In this document: one piece after another, positions 24,487 to 45,042 of the stretch
Numbering within the stretch: the stretch's first letter is position 1
Layout of the letters: each line of letters starts with the position of its first letter
Assembly: GCF_017591435.1 (NCBI RefSeq)
Contig: NC_059303.1
Location: 19,299,209-19,363,208, forward strand
Origin: Portunus trituberculatus
Taxonomy: Eukaryota; Arthropoda; Malacostraca; Decapoda; Portunidae
Direction of reading: 5' to 3'
Length of the DNA: 64,000 bases
Program-made: the position numbers and the translations under genes
Notes under the pieces: model-generated
The model's database searches: none
Told to the model about the DNA's origin: nothing
What the model saw: only the letters and a program-made list of their open reading frames with translations

Positions 24487-25200
24487 CCTACTTTTGCACT
24501 GAAAAGGTCTGAGATTGTAGCCACAAATGTTTTCCATCTTGAAATGTTCTTGATGTGTCTATATAATAAATAAGTCTCCTCCCCCCTCCCCCCAACAAGC
24601 CTGTAGGGAATTTGGGATTTTATGTAGGGGATGAAAACTCAGTGAAAAATGGGTGTTAAAAAGTTGATAAAGTTTCCAATCGCAAACGAGTCGATAAATT
24701 CTGTAAATATGTTAAGATAAAAAATATGGTAGTAGTGTTCTCAACTACAGTGATTAACCAGTGATGAGGGAGCACTACCACATGTATGAGTATATGTAGT
24801 AGGGAGAGGGCCATGACCTCCAGATTTCCCCATTGCATTTACTAAAGCTAGTGTGTTCTCAGATGTTATATTGTTACCATATTGTTGAACCTCAAATAGG
24901 CTTTTGTTGAAGAGCATGTTGTTGGTTGCACTCAGATATTGTGTTGAGATCTTGTTGTGGCTTCACTTTTCACTTCCCTTGCTAGTGTCATCAACACAGG
25001 ATGTAATGAAGTACTTGGCTGCCTGGTATATAGATGGATAGATACATCAGGTCAGTTTTGCTATACTGATTTGTATATGTGTATATTGGCTGCTGATGAT
25101 GATTATCTATAATCAAAATCTGTACAACTAAGGGATTTGTTGTCTATCATTAGAAAAGTGTGGCTCATGGTAAGTTTGTTTGGTAAAAACCCAGCACAGT
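24487..25200. other. upstream flank of FMC1
   Basis: No TATA box or other clear core-promoter element was picked out. CTCATG|GTAAGT at about 25165-25172 is a good donor sequence and could end a 5' untranslated exon. Confidence 0.3.
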
Positions 25201-25230
25201 TTTAGCATGCTGCGGCATCACATTACAGAC

Positions 25231-32884
<7,654 letters not shown>

Positions 32885-33422
32885 CAACAGTAATTTTATA
32901 TATATTGATATAGAGGTACAGAATATTACAGTCTTCAGAATTCATAATCCTTTAATTATTTTTAAGTCCAACATAGTCATTTAATAGCAGAAAATTAACT
33001 TCTATCAGAGGAATGATTTTAACATAAATGGTTGGCATTTTCTTTTACTTACTTTACAACTTATACTAATTTTTCTGTTGCCTTTTGTAATTGTAATTGT
33101 AATTGTAATTGGTTTGCATCTTCAGTAGGCATTTTGGGAAGCTTAAATGTTTGCCTCTTAGGATTCTCTGAGTGGTGGCATTTATAGCCTCTGGCCCTTC
33201 CTGAGGCACTCCTGTCAAAGACAAGCTTGGTGGCTAGCATGTGGATATTATTTAGCCGTTCAGCAATGACAAGATAAATGGCAATGTCTTGCCAAAAGCT
33301 CATCAGGTTGTGGGGGTGGCAATTGTGTTGCCTACCTCTGACTGCCATAGCCACTAAAATATGTCAAGTCCTCCTGTGGAAGAGGTGTGCTCTCACTCTA
33401 GTACTTGTATGTACATTATTTA

Positions 33423-33428
33423 AATAAA
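33423..33428 (+). terminator. FMC1 polyadenylation signal (AATAAA)
   Basis: AATAAA about 540 bases after the FMC1 stop codon and before the Tigger nest at 33503. It is the first canonical signal seen downstream. Confidence 0.5.
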
Positions 33429-34209
33429 ACTAATACTTTTTTCAAGATCCTCTTACTTGCCTGATATTTTCACAAGATTCTATATGTTGGCTAAGAGTAG
33501 TACAGTAAGTCCTCGTTATATGGTACTTCTTTATCCTGTAAATTCACAGTTATGGTATTTGGAAATTACTACCCTTGATTCGATATACGGTAAGAAAAAT
33601 TCACAGATACGGTATCTGCTCATGTCATGCCTAAACCTGCTGTTTTTCTTTTTGTGTTATTGCATTCAAACACTGAGCAATCGTTCGGCATGTTTAGTTG
33701 TTTACAACACTGTGGAAAGCTTGATGAACACTCCAGCTAGCCCAGTGTCCACAAGCAATATATTAAACAACAGGAAACCTCAGGCGTCAGGCCAAAGTGC
33801 CCGAACGTCCCGCCAAAAGTCAGCTGGCAGTAAGCACTGAGGTGGGTGGTGCGGGAAGTGTAACGTGGATGACGTCACAACAATCAGTCTCTTCCCGCAT
33901 TTCCCATTGAACACAAGTGAAATGCTTATGCGTATTTTTTGTGGATATTATCACGACGCACAGTGACGCACCCATAATGGCCCCAAAACATTCTGCAGAC
34001 ACTGCTGGAGTTGACAAGGCAAAGCGAAAGAGTAGTCTGCCCACTCAGCGGATGATGCGTAAGGGCTGAAATCCCCACTGCCCCTTAGCCTTGGGAGGGA
34101 CATCATCTGATAGAATACATGGCAAGTGAAAAGTAAATAAAAACATTTTGTTTATTTCTTTTGTGCAGTACTTTATTTATTTTTATTTATTTTTTCATAT
34201 ATATATATA

Positions 34210-35157
34210 CAGTAAAGTCCCGGGTTACGTCGGTCTCGAGTTACGTCAAACTCGTAGTTACGTCAGTCCACTATAAGGCAATTTAAGATTAAAAAAATTG
34301 AAAATTTATAAATCGTAAAGTGCGGGATTTATTGTTATTGTTGGTGGTTGCCCGCCACACCGCCCGCCTCACGCTTGAATACAATAACACCCTGCCTCAG
34401 TTCCACCACACCATTGCCCCTGGCAAGAGTGTTATCCTACTTCTGCATTTACTGACTCAAGTTCTTAGTATCTTGCTCAATGGCACCAAAGAGAAAACTT
34501 CTTAGTGACAGCAGTGATGCTAAGAAAAGGAAAACCATTATGCTGCAAGAAAAAGAGGACATAATTAAAAGACATGAGAAGGGAGGCAGCAGCTGTGTGT
34601 GAGGGAGGGAAGAAGAAAATGGGAAGCCTGTTACCATGACAACAGGGAAGTTGACGACCTTGAGGGCTCGCACACCCATCACAACAATAACAACTCCGGA
34701 GCCTTCGCCTGGGCCACACAACACTCGCAGCTCACTTGCACCGTCTGCGCCTGTCTGCTGATCCCTATTGCCCTTTCCTATTGCATTTCCTGCCCCGCTG
34801 CCCACGCTTCTACTCCCACCGCACTGCACTACGCTCCCAGCTGTCCGCCCTGTGGGTGTCACAACATTCGACCTGCCCACCCTCCTGGCGGCCTCAGGCG
34901 TCCACCCCTCTCGGCAACCTGCAGTCCTTCGCGTTCGTGGCCCTAATCAACAACAAAAACAAGCTTGTGTTTCATATTCCTACATAGTTGTAAATAATAT
35001 AACAATATAACCTTTAACTTACCTGAATGACCATAAACAATGATTGGTTGAAAACTCGATAATGTGCTTTGAAATGTACGGAAACTCGAGTTACGTACAA
35101 AATCGACTTACGTCATGTTTCAGGAACGTAACTCTGACGTAAACCGAGACCTTACTG
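34210..35157 (+). mobile_element. Tigger/pogo-type element, family D, nested
   Basis: Ends CAGTAAAGTCCCGGGTTACG and, inverted, CAGTAAGGTCTCGGTTTACG are flanked by TA (34208-34209, 35158-35159). From ATG 34480 a frame reads MAPKRKLLSDSSDAKKRK and 'QEKEDIIKRHEKGG', a CENP-B/Tigger helix-turn-helix start. Catalytic region missing. AT tracts border both sides. Confidence 0.88.
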
Positions 35158-35246
<89 letters not shown>

Positions 35247-35269
35247 CTATATATGACTATTTTCATGTA

Positions 35270-36315
35270 CAGGCAACCCCCGCTTAACGAAGGGGTTACG
35301 TTCCTAAAAAGCACTTCGTTAAGCGAAATTTCGTTAAGCGAACCGATTATAACAAGTTTAACCCGATTTGAACTTCCATTAAGAGTAAGCAAAGCGAGAG
35401 TGCATCATAGTACAGTAAAAGGTTTAATGAAAGTAAAAATTATGAAGTTAAACATTTAGGTAGTTTAAATTATAATATACACTAATGTATATATGTACGT
35501 AACTTTATAATGTAGATGATCCTAACTTTATGAAGGGAGGGAGAGTGAAACGGGAAAGACACTAACCGGCAACCTGTGGAATGTAAACAAAGTGCGCATC
35601 ATGGTACCGCATACAAAACTTATGTACCACATTTCCACAAGGCTTTCCATTTTATCCATTGTAGAGTCACAAGTTCAGGTGGTTCTTTTTAGCTTTCAAA
35701 GAAGATACGGTCTCACCAGCCTTCTTAATAGAGTCTGCTGACTTGAAAATAGTAGACAGTAGATGGAGTAAAGATGGTGGCGAGCAATGTTATTAGTTTT
35801 CTGGCCTCTCTCTTGTCTGCGAATAATACCCAGCTTCACTTCGAGAGTAAGACACTTCCTAGTCTTCTTAGGAACGTTAGGCCACATTGCAGGGCGTTTT
35901 GGTGGTAAGTTGAACTAGGGAAGATGAGGTACTGGTGACGCTGTTATATTTTGATTGGGGAGTGAGTGGTGCGCATGATCTTGATCTTGATCTTGATGCT
36001 ACAGGTGACGCAGAATTTCTTCTGAGTCAGGACTTTGTATTGGCAGCGCCTGTGTTGTCCACGAGAGGCTTGATCTTGATCTTTATTCTACAGGTGTCTC
36101 AAGACTTCTCCTGAGGCAGGCCTTAGTACCAGCAGCTCCTGGTGTATTCAAAAGCCTGTCAGCTTGCATGATACGGTGGGGCTTTCAAATTTGGAAAAAA
36201 TTACCTGGATAAAACTTCAGTTTGGTGTTCGTTAAACGAGCAGATGGTAGTAAAATTAAACCTTCGTTGTAGCGAAATTTCATTGTGTGAACCTTCGTTA
36301 AATGGGGGTTGCCTG
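35270..36315 (-). mobile_element. Tigger/pogo-type element, family A, copy 2, nested
   Basis: Ends CAGGCAACCCCCGCTTAACG and, inverted, CAGGCAACCCCCATTTAACG, with TA at 35268-35269 and 36316-36317. Same family as 14126-15014 in the other orientation. The minus frame 35891-35770 reads 'KKTRKCLTLEVKLGIIRRQE'. It is longer than copy 1 because it carries two short (about 75-base) insertions of the LINE-P 3' motif at about 35981-36057 and 36072-36146. Confidence 0.88.
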
Positions 36316-36545
36316 TATTTTCATTTATGTAGGGGTGACTTTTGACATGCTGGAACGCATTCCCTATTATTACATATTATAATGAGTTCGGTATACGGTA
36401 ATTTTGATTTGCAGTAAGGTTTTCAGGAACGCATATGTACCGTATAACGAGGACTTATTGTATTGTATAGGAATGTTCACACTGCACTGAGATATATCCA
36501 GATTTGTAGAAAGTAACTCAACATAAAATTAAAAGCAATTCTAAC

Positions 36546-36629
36546 CTGCTGCATGTTAATGAAACCTGGTAGATGTACAGAGGAGTGTGCACCACCATGT
36601 GTGACCTGCAAGGCAGGGTTGACAAGGTT
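36546..36629 (-). CDS. candidate internal exon of an unknown gene
   Basis: An 84-base, phase-0 open block between TTATTCCCAG and CAGCAG|GTTAGA on the minus strand, preceded by a long pyrimidine tract. It reads 'NLVNPALQVTHGGAHSS' and 'VHLPGFINMQQ'. It is downstream of HDHD2 on the same strand. No partner exon or family is recognised. Confidence 0.25.
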
Positions 36630-36639
36630 CTGGGAATAA

Positions 36640-37472
36640 GGTGCCCGGGAGGTAGGAAACAGTAACATCGGGAGAATATGAAACAAGAATATATTTACTT
36701 GTACAAGATCATATAGAAATATCTTTGTCCAAGCTAATGTGTTTAATATATTATTAATAGAGACTGTCACCCTTAGTGGGCATTTCTTTCTTTCCCCACT
36801 TTTTTCCTCCCTTTGAGTCAAGCACTCTTAGTGGACATTTCATTATTTTCTCACTTTCTTCCTTTCTTCAGTCCCTCTCAAATGTAAAAAAAAATAGCTT
36901 GTTGAAAAAAAAGCCTTATTCATCAGATTGCATGATCATGTATTCTGCATCACATTCTTCAGACACAGGTGTTCATCAGTGATTACTCAAAGCACCTGTA
37001 AGCAACAATGTTTCAAAGACTACAATAGGGGTAGAGGTAGTAGCAGCAACTGTAAAGATAATAATGGTAGGAAAAATAGTAATAATAATGATAGAATATA
37101 GTAATAGAAAGTAGGCTGTGGTAGTGAGGATAATGGGGACACCTTTCTATGTCTTTTTTACATTTAGAAGAGTATGACTTGAAACAAAAATATTCTCAAC
37201 GTGTTCATATTCTGAGTGAGAATATGAGATGCATGCAAAGCCTTGAGTCACTGTCAGACATAGGCTAGTACAGTAGGCTTTTGCTCATTATCTAATACCA
37301 TTCACAGGACCAGTTGTTGAAATTGAATGCTGTAAATCATTCAGCTTTGAGTTATGGTGTATCAAAAATGTATTTCATTTATGTACAGTGAAAATGTGAG
37401 AGACAAACAGTGTTCTCTTAATGCTACAGATATAAATAAAAAATAAATTATATATACAGTGTGCATATGAGA
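36640..37472. other. downstream flank of HDHD2
   Basis: AT-rich, no further element recognised. It probably contains the HDHD2 3' untranslated region (minus strand). No canonical AATAAA was picked out next to the stop codon. Confidence 0.35.
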
Positions 37473-39791
37473 TCACTGAGATTGAAGCAAGTTGTTGATG
37501 ATAAAATCAACAGCCTGCGGAAAGTCTTCAGCAACGTATGATGGTGATGGTTCTGCTTGACCTTCATCTCCCAGTCGGTACTTGCCAGTCTTCACTAAGA
37601 TACCGGCAAGTCCAGCCTTCATTGCCCCACACACGTCATCATGCATATCCTGCCAAAAAGGAACTTGCTGAGATGCAGTGTGTACACATCATATGATAAC
37701 TGATGGTTCATGACCTTCAAAGTACAGTTATGAATGATTAGTATTACAACATATTTAATTTACATAACTCAGATAAGCAAGGGACATTGATTGGATAACC
37801 TCATTGAAATCTTTCATGGAACATTAGACTGAAAAAAGGGGACAGCAGTAAGGTATCTATAAGTAATGAGAAGGATGGAAAGGACTTCTGTTATGTTACA
37901 TTTCAGGGAAGTGAATGGGTTGGTAATGTATATCATCAATGTAGAGAATGCAAATATCATTTGAATTTTTTTTAGTTAAAGTTATAGATTCATATGACTA
38001 TTGATAGTGATACAGTACCACTATAGAACTTGTGATCCACTCATGCACAGATCTCTTATGCAGTTAATAGACAAGTCTAACAAGTATGGTAATATGGTCA
38101 CACAAAACTATATACTATGTAAATTTAGCAGGTGATTGTTTTAAAATACTCATGACTTACATCTCCAATCATGACAGCCTGATCTGGGGTGCAGCCAAGG
38201 TCTTGAAGAGCAGAGTGGAAAAAAGCTGCCTCTGGTTTTCCCACAACTTCAGCCTTGCAGCCTGAGGAATAAAAACAGGACATACATTACTGCTATCAGT
38301 GCAGATTTTAGTTTGTAAAGCTGAGAAACTCAAAGGTACTATTAGGAAATAGCAGTCAAAGATAACAATTTATCAGAGATATGAGCCACACAATCAACAC
38401 TCAAAATCCCACACATTTACACTTGCACATACACCAATGAATACATGAATTGGAAAAGAAATTGGGCCATAATGCCATACCTGAAGAATACTCTAGGCCA
38501 CTCACAAAAGCACCAGGGCCCAGTGCCAGACCATCGCCTCTCTTATAATAGCGAGCCTTGTGAATTGCAATGAGTGGAGCGCCATCAAGGAGCAACCTTA
38601 AAAAAAAAAAAAAAAATTATCTACTCACTTTGCACTTCACCTCAAGCCAACTTCCTGGAGGTTAATGAAGACCAACTGTGTTATTAATAGCAAAGGTTAG
38701 GTTCAATTACCTTCTGACCATATTTTTTTCAGGCTTGATAATGATTTTTACAGTTAGGTGTCAAATTAGTCTCAGTTGTATGTACGAGTATATCTGTAAT
38801 TAATATTCCATTTCCTCAAAGAGGCCAAGTCCAGATATGCACATATATCTGTTATTAGCATTCCATTCCCACAAAGAGGCTGAGTCCAGATATGCAGTTT
38901 TGACTGGCTTCATGCCATTAGTGGTGCATTGTGCTATGCTGTTTGTCATCATGATGCAAGCCGATTTCAAAATGTAAACTGAACTTCTCTGAGTTTAATT
39001 TATTTACATAATTTCCATTAACTAGATGTATGAATAATATATAACTATATATGAGTAAGTAAAGGGTGTCAGCAACTAAGATACAGTTAAATATGACACC
39101 AACTTATTAGTGTTATTAGAAGTGTGGTTATTAAAGCATTTTTAACTCACCAACCTAAATGCAGTTGTCAAGCATTCATAATTGAAATGCTCAGGAGCCA
39201 GTCCAACAAGCACAGAATTCTCATTTTCACAGCAAACTCCAGAAAAGTCTTCTTTTGCTGCATCAGCAATGAGCATTAATGGACGCAAGTTTCTCTTATC
39301 TATCAGCTGGCGAGCAGCTGTTAGAGATGTAAAGATTTCTTCATTGTCAATGCTGAAACCAATCTTTTTAAGCCTTTCATGCAGTACATGCTTGGATTCT
39401 TTAGTAGTGTTGGTAACAAACTTTATTTTAACTTGTGTTGTTCGCAGCCTGGAAGAAACAAAGCATAGATGACAAGCTTGGCAGAGAGACAAGTAAAAGA
39501 AAGGTCTATTATAGACAGAAAAAAATCACTCTAAAAGTTTAAAGTCTAAAAGTTAAATCAGATTATTACAGAAAAAATAAATAAAAAACATTGATAGAGG
39601 AATAAAGGTGATAAACTGAAAGCTTGATTTTTGCTGATTGATGTTTATATTGTCATGATGATATTATTTTCTTGACACAGTGAGAAAGCTGAATACCTTT
39701 TGAGGGCTTCAATTGCACCTGGTATGACTGTATCCTCTATGTGAATTGTTCCACTCAGATCAATTAAGACTGCGGCAATCCGCTTTGCCAT
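37473..39791 (-). CDS. HDHD2: HDHD2, HAD-type hydrolase
   Basis: Five exons on the minus strand: 39791-39697, 39448-39155, 38596-38481, 38261-38161 and 37649-37473. All junctions are GT..AG, phases fit, and the 783 bases give 260 residues, matching the family length of about 259. It is the HAD type IIA (NagD-like) fold: motif I 'VLIDLSGT' near residues 8-15 with the nucleophile Asp, motif II 'FVTNTTKE' near 42-49, 'SLTAARQLID', 'LAPEHFNY', 'APLIAIHKARYYKR', 'GLALGPGAFV', motif III Lys in 'VGKPE' near 175-179, and motif IV 'VMIGDD' followed by 'DD' near 198-207. The protein is phosphatase-like; its physiological substrate is poorly known. A 5' untranslated exon end follows TTTTGCTTTGTAG near 39889, so the promoter lies further upstream. 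Introns carry no recognised transposon. Confidence 0.95.
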
Positions 39792-39981
39792 TGTTGTTTT
39801 AACTGCTTGGTACTATGTGCAGTCAACAGCAGGCAGGGCACTTCTATGCAGACTTGTTTGGGATTGAGATTAGTGATGCACTCAGCCTACAAAGCAAAAA
39901 GTCAAGTTTAATTTCTGTACACATCAATTGTAATATGAATGTTGAGAAAAAAATCTTGTATTCTGATATATAATATAGTTT

Positions 39982-40034
39982 TTTTTTTTTTTTTTTTTTT
40001 TTTTTTATCTATACCATGTGGGCTTTTCACAGGA

Positions 40035-40095
<61 letters not shown>
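39982..40095 (-). mobile_element. 3'-end fragment of SINE family G plus (CT)n
   Basis: Poly(T), then ATACCATGTGGGCTTTTCAC and GGAATTT match the 3' end of family G in reverse. Immediately after, a CT tract runs from about 40039 to 40095. Confidence 0.65.
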
Positions 40096-40097
<2 letters not shown>

Positions 40098-40560
40098 GAC
40101 TTTACAATACTAGTCTTATTTGCCCAATTCTAGATTATGCTTCTGATATAATTTACAGGCTACCCTGGTGATATTGACATGTTATAGAATGTCCAGAGGA
40201 GATGGACAAAGAGAATTGGGGGATTCTTTGGCCTAACCTATGTGTCCTTTGTGTTTGAGGCTCCACTGCATCAAAGGTTGTCATGATCCCTGAGGGGACC
40301 TGATCATGGTGTGATATTTTCAATGGCCTCTGTCCTCATCTTGAAAACATTTGCTTGTTTGGAACCTCAACATTAGGACTACGTAAGGGTTATTTCTTCA
40401 AGTTGGCTATTTCTTGATGTAATATCAAAGTCAGAACTTGTTTCTTTTCAATGAGAGTCCTTAAATAATTTGCCAGAATCTTTAATTTCTGTTGCTAAGT
40501 TCAAGCATCAACTCGCTAGGTCTTGTTGGCCACTTCCTATAGGAAGTGTTCATTCCTTAC
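40096..40560 (+). mobile_element. decayed CR1-type LINE 3' fragment
   Basis: Broken frames still read 'LICPILDYASDII' at 40115-40155, 'LTYVSFVFEAPLHQR' at about 40225-40275, 'GDLIMV', and 'NNLPESLISVAKFKHQLA' at about 40465-40520. These are the usual sequence of blocks after the polymerase of CR1-group LINEs. Many stops. Confidence 0.6.
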
Positions 40561-40570
40561 TTTATTTATT

Positions 40571-40866
40571 TATTTTTTTTTATGATATAGCCTATAGTGC
40601 TGTTCAGCTTCCACCCATTAGCGGCACAGGTAATTTTATTTATAGTGGTACCCATATTAGGGCCCATATCACCACCCAAGCACATCTTTGGTATAAGGCA
40701 ATTACACCTTCACTTAGAACCTGGGTATCATGGTGACATGCAGGTAACTTTAAACCACTCAACAATTGACGAAATTTCAAGAAAGCACGTGATGGGATTC
40801 AAACCTACACATAGACATCTGCCCAATCCCACGCTCACCACTTTATTCACTACACCACTGCGTCCC
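40571..40866 (-). mobile_element. tRNA-derived SINE, family H, copy 3
   Basis: Poly(T) at the left, body words GGGCCCATATCACCACCC and GGTATCATGGTGACATGC, and the head (reverse GGTGTAGTGAATAAAGTGGT) at the right. It is diverged from the other two copies. Confidence 0.85.
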
Positions 40867-40869
40867 ATA

Positions 40870-41870
40870 AGCTAAAGCCACACTAGCCAACTTTATGCCA
40901 CCAAGAAATTATAACAACAGTCTTTGTCGGAGGTTTCATCTGTGTTTAGACGAGGGCGACAGCTCTTGTCTAGGAGACAAGACAGTACAGAGAGGGAACA
41001 AATCCATAGTTAGATTAGGTTAGGTATGGTAATATTGTCCTTAAAGGTGTGGCCAATGAGAAGCAACCCCAAGTTAGCTTAGGTAAAGTTAGGTTAAACT
41101 TGAAATTCCCCATTTCTCATCCTTAAATTTTCATATATATCCCTTCTCCCACCCTAAAACCCTGCTTTGGCAACAGTTCCCCTAGGATGTTGGAGAGAGA
41201 GAGAGAGAGAATGCTGCTAAATAGCAATTTCTCAAATTATGATCAACAATATGATGAAATTAGTTGTGAAATTAATTAAATTACTACTTAAAATAAACCT
41301 ACACCTAACCTTGCCCACAACTACAAAAAAAAAAAAGTGACGTTAGTTATTTCATTATCATTTATCTCACATTCATCATATCACCCATTCAATGTAGTAA
41401 TGAAGGGCAACCTGCAAGGGATGTAACCATGCGAACTGAGGCATCTCCCTGCGGCTGTCTGTATTTCATGGGCTCCCTGGGGTTGTGTTCAAGACTGCTT
41501 GTGTCTCAGCTTCCATAGGTACATCAAACAATGTATTACGTGAACAATATTGAAACAGCTAGAGCGTTTTCATTTCAGGTTTGGTAGATTTGCCGTAAAA
41601 TATTTGTTTCCTTTTCCTACTGAATCCTTCACTGTGAAGATCACGACTTGAAAATATAAGCTAAACATTAAATTTTGCCTTGATATTAACAGTCAATAAA
41701 TGTATTGCTATACCCCGCCCCCTCTACTTTCCAGATAATTGTTATACTATAATGTGTATGTACCTTGTAACCTCATTCGTCCCAAGAGATGGTTCGTATT
41801 TCGTGGTTGTTGTACTGCGAGACGCTAGTGTTGGCTGAGTTGCCTGCCAGCAGCCAGCAGACTCACTCAG
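40870..41870. other. upstream flank of HDHD2, no gene recognised
   Basis: Contains a short GA run at about 41190. No convincing exon or transposon was seen. The HDHD2 promoter and first untranslated exon may lie here. Confidence 0.35.
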
Positions 41871-41961
41871 TGTTGCCAATTCAGATTTTTTAAATCCGCT
41901 AGACGGATGCAAAATCTCGCTAAATTCCGGCAGAAATCCACCAGATATATTCTAAACTGTT

Positions 41962-42282
<321 letters not shown>

Positions 42283-43639
42283 ACTTAACAGGTAGATCCA
42301 CAGTTATCAAGAGGCAGGAATACTCAGTCAGGGTATGCTACCGGTTTACATCAGTGACACAGGCCATTGGCAACCACGCGCGATAGTCATATCACAGTCA
42401 CACTACCAAATACGTCCCTTCTTCTACTTGTCTATTAAACACGCACCGCTTGGTGACAGTTGTGATCACACCTCACCACGTAGTACTTACCTTTCAGGAA
42501 CATTAGTCTAACCTAGACTAACCTAATCTGCTGCTGGACGTTATCGTCTTGTGAGTCACAGTGATTGAATCGGTGTGCACTATGTAGCAGTGAGTACAGT
42601 GTTGCCAAATGAGCGGTTTTCCCGCTAAATCTAAAGGTTTTGTTTGACATCTAGTGAAGAAAAAAAAAAAATGGTTTAGCAGCTAGCGGGATTTCTACCG
42701 GAATTGCTTATTTAGTAACCGCTTAAAGACTGCTGAATATGATTATATGTTGTTTTTCAATTAAGTTTGCCAACTTTAGCGTTACGGAATAGTATTAAGA
42801 ATGTGAGTACTGATCGTTACGTGTGAGAGAAAAATGTCTGTATGTATGAGTGTCTGTCTGTACGAAAAAGAGTCGTGTTCGTGTAACACAAGATTGGTTC
42901 CTGTATCACGCTGAGATTCCACACCGGGCAGTGTGTCACGTGTTACGTGTAGTAGACAAGTAGAAGGAGGAAGAGACGTACGTGGTAAGGTATGACTGTG
43001 ATAGGACTGTGTCACGCGTTTCATCAAGCGGTGTGTAGTAGAGGGTATTCCAAGCTGTGCCTCCGGCTATCGGATTCCCGGACATGGATTATGGAAGACG
43101 CATGGAGATGAATAGTGAGAGGAGCCACCATGACGTCACAGAAGTGAAGCCGACGCGCTATTGGTCTGCTGTGCTGTCCCTAGTCCCCTACATTCTTTCC
43201 TTATACACCAAAACATTACTATGCACTAGCATGTAGGCACGCATTGGATATAGAAACACCGCTCATTATATTCCGTCTTACTTTTATGTCCATATTTCAA
43301 GGCCGCCTACCTTATGTGACCTTAAGAGATGTAATAGTTGTGGCATGTCGTGCCACGAAGATTTAGACGACAAATCATACATGACAATCATATTATACAG
43401 TGTTTTTATAGCTTTGGTGTACTTGGGTGAGAGGTGGATGGTAAGCTGTCTTTCGAGTGATCATATGGCTGGACGAGATCATTTATATACACATGTACTA
43501 CAGATGCATATAGATAGAAGAAAAATTAACCATATCAAATGAAAGATGTTCAGATGATTGATTTTTCTTGGCATACTATTACTTAACTCAGATTGATCTC
43601 AAATAAAATTACAAGGTACGTAGTTTTCCATATTGCTTT

Positions 43640-43717
<78 letters not shown>

Positions 43718-45042
43718 GTAAGTTTCGTCCATTACCATAACGATTTTTTTTTCGAGGCAGTTATTTAATTAAGGAGCAAAGTCCCATAGACTTTATCTCG
43801 GGAGGAAGGGCAGATTTTGCAGCTTTACTCTTCTCTCTTGCTCGTAAAACTGACTTGTTGTTGCTACAAAGTTTTCTCGAGTGTTCCGCTCGTACGTGCA
43901 AATGAGAAGCAAGTGTTACAGATTGCTTGCTTTCTCGCTCACTTTAATTAATTAATGATTCGTTATATTTTCCGCTCCGCCATGGATGGAAAATGAGATG
44001 CGTGGGAATCTTGCGTCAGATGGTGCGCAAAACAGATAAGAAAAAAAAAGCATGAGATATCGACTAATTGTATCTGTAGCAAAAGAAAATGTAATTGTGA
44101 GAAAAATTAGGTCGGAATTCTGCTTCAGATGGGTCGCAAAGTAGATGGGAAAGCATACAAAAAAGAGACAGGAGAGCTCGACCAACTATCAATGTGGAAA
44201 AGGTCTTCATACGCAGTGGATCAGAACTTTTCTCTTAGATAGATCGTAACACAGATGTAAAACGAAGCCCATAATAACACTTCCAATTAGTATCTCTGTG
44301 GCATATAGGAACACATAAAAATCCTTGTATTCTCTCCTCCTTATTAGTGAAATTTTTTTCAAGAGGGAGGTTTCAATTAAGACAGTTCTCTAATTAGGGA
44401 TTCCTTTGGCATTTTTTTTTTTTTTTTTTTTTTTAGGGGTTTAGCTTCTCAACAGACTTTTTTATTATTGTTCTTGTTGCCCTCGGTCAATGCATCTTTC
44501 TTACATAAAGAAAATATCGCTGTAGCATAAAGAGCCGCTATAAAACCCAAAGCTCTTCAGAATACTGGCCGAGGTGCATGATGAATGCTACATTAAGTAA
44601 TATCCGGTGTCACTGCATGGTATCCACCCCCCCCAAAAAAAAAAAGGTAGTTTTTTTTAGAATGACCGCCAAACATCGCCAGGCCTTGAGGCCCGCGCTA
44701 TACACTGCTTCTCCAAGTCTATCATCGTAGTAATTACTTGTAGTGAGTGATGAGAGAAGGGCGTGTTGGTGAAGAGTGAAGGGAAAGGAGCGGGGAGGAG
44801 TTCTTGTTAGAATAATTGTCAATCAGCAACAAATCCTGCTGCCCATGCTATGTATTCGTATATCTACTCTGCTTCACCAAGTCCGTCATATACGAGTAGT
44901 AACGCTTGCCTGCAATGAGGAGATCGTGTTGTTGAAGAGGGAAGGAAAAGGAGTGGTCAAAATTGCTTTTAGAATTAATGTCGAATAACAACAGGCCCTG
45001 AGACTTGTCCAATGTATACACTGTTTGATTTTATCAGAGTAT
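42283..45042. other. region without recognised gene
   Basis: Holds a CT tract (43647-43715), TGACGTCA at 43131-43138 next to an ATTGG motif at 43161-43165, and a GTGTTGCCA-bearing palindromic stretch (about 42599-42720: GCTAAATCT...AGCGGGATT) that could be a small non-autonomous element. Short open frames here match nothing known. Confidence 0.35.

Larger units (their letters stand above)
33503..36460 (+). mobile_element. Tigger/pogo-type element, family C (outer nest)
   Basis: Ends CAGTAAGTCCTCGTTATA and, inverted, CAATAAGTCCTCGTTATA are flanked by TA (33501-33502, 36461-36462). A short frame from ATG 33977 (MAPKHSADTAGVDKAKRKSS) is the familiar Tigger N-terminus, ending at TGA near 34069. 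The element is enlarged by two further Tigger elements inside it, at 34210-35157 and 35270-36315. Confidence 0.88.

Noticed and set aside
33061..33354. 98-codon minus-strand open frame
   Set aside because: It overlaps the likely FMC1 3' untranslated region, ends in a (TAATTG)n-derived Gln-Leu repeat, starts at a non-ATG codon and has no recognised domain. A convergent terminal exon is possible but unsupported.
43131..43138. CRE (TGACGTCA) as promoter of a nearby gene
   Set aside because: The same 8-mer occurs inside a Harbinger-type repeat at 8811, and similar words lie in other elements of the window. No exon was found next to 43131.
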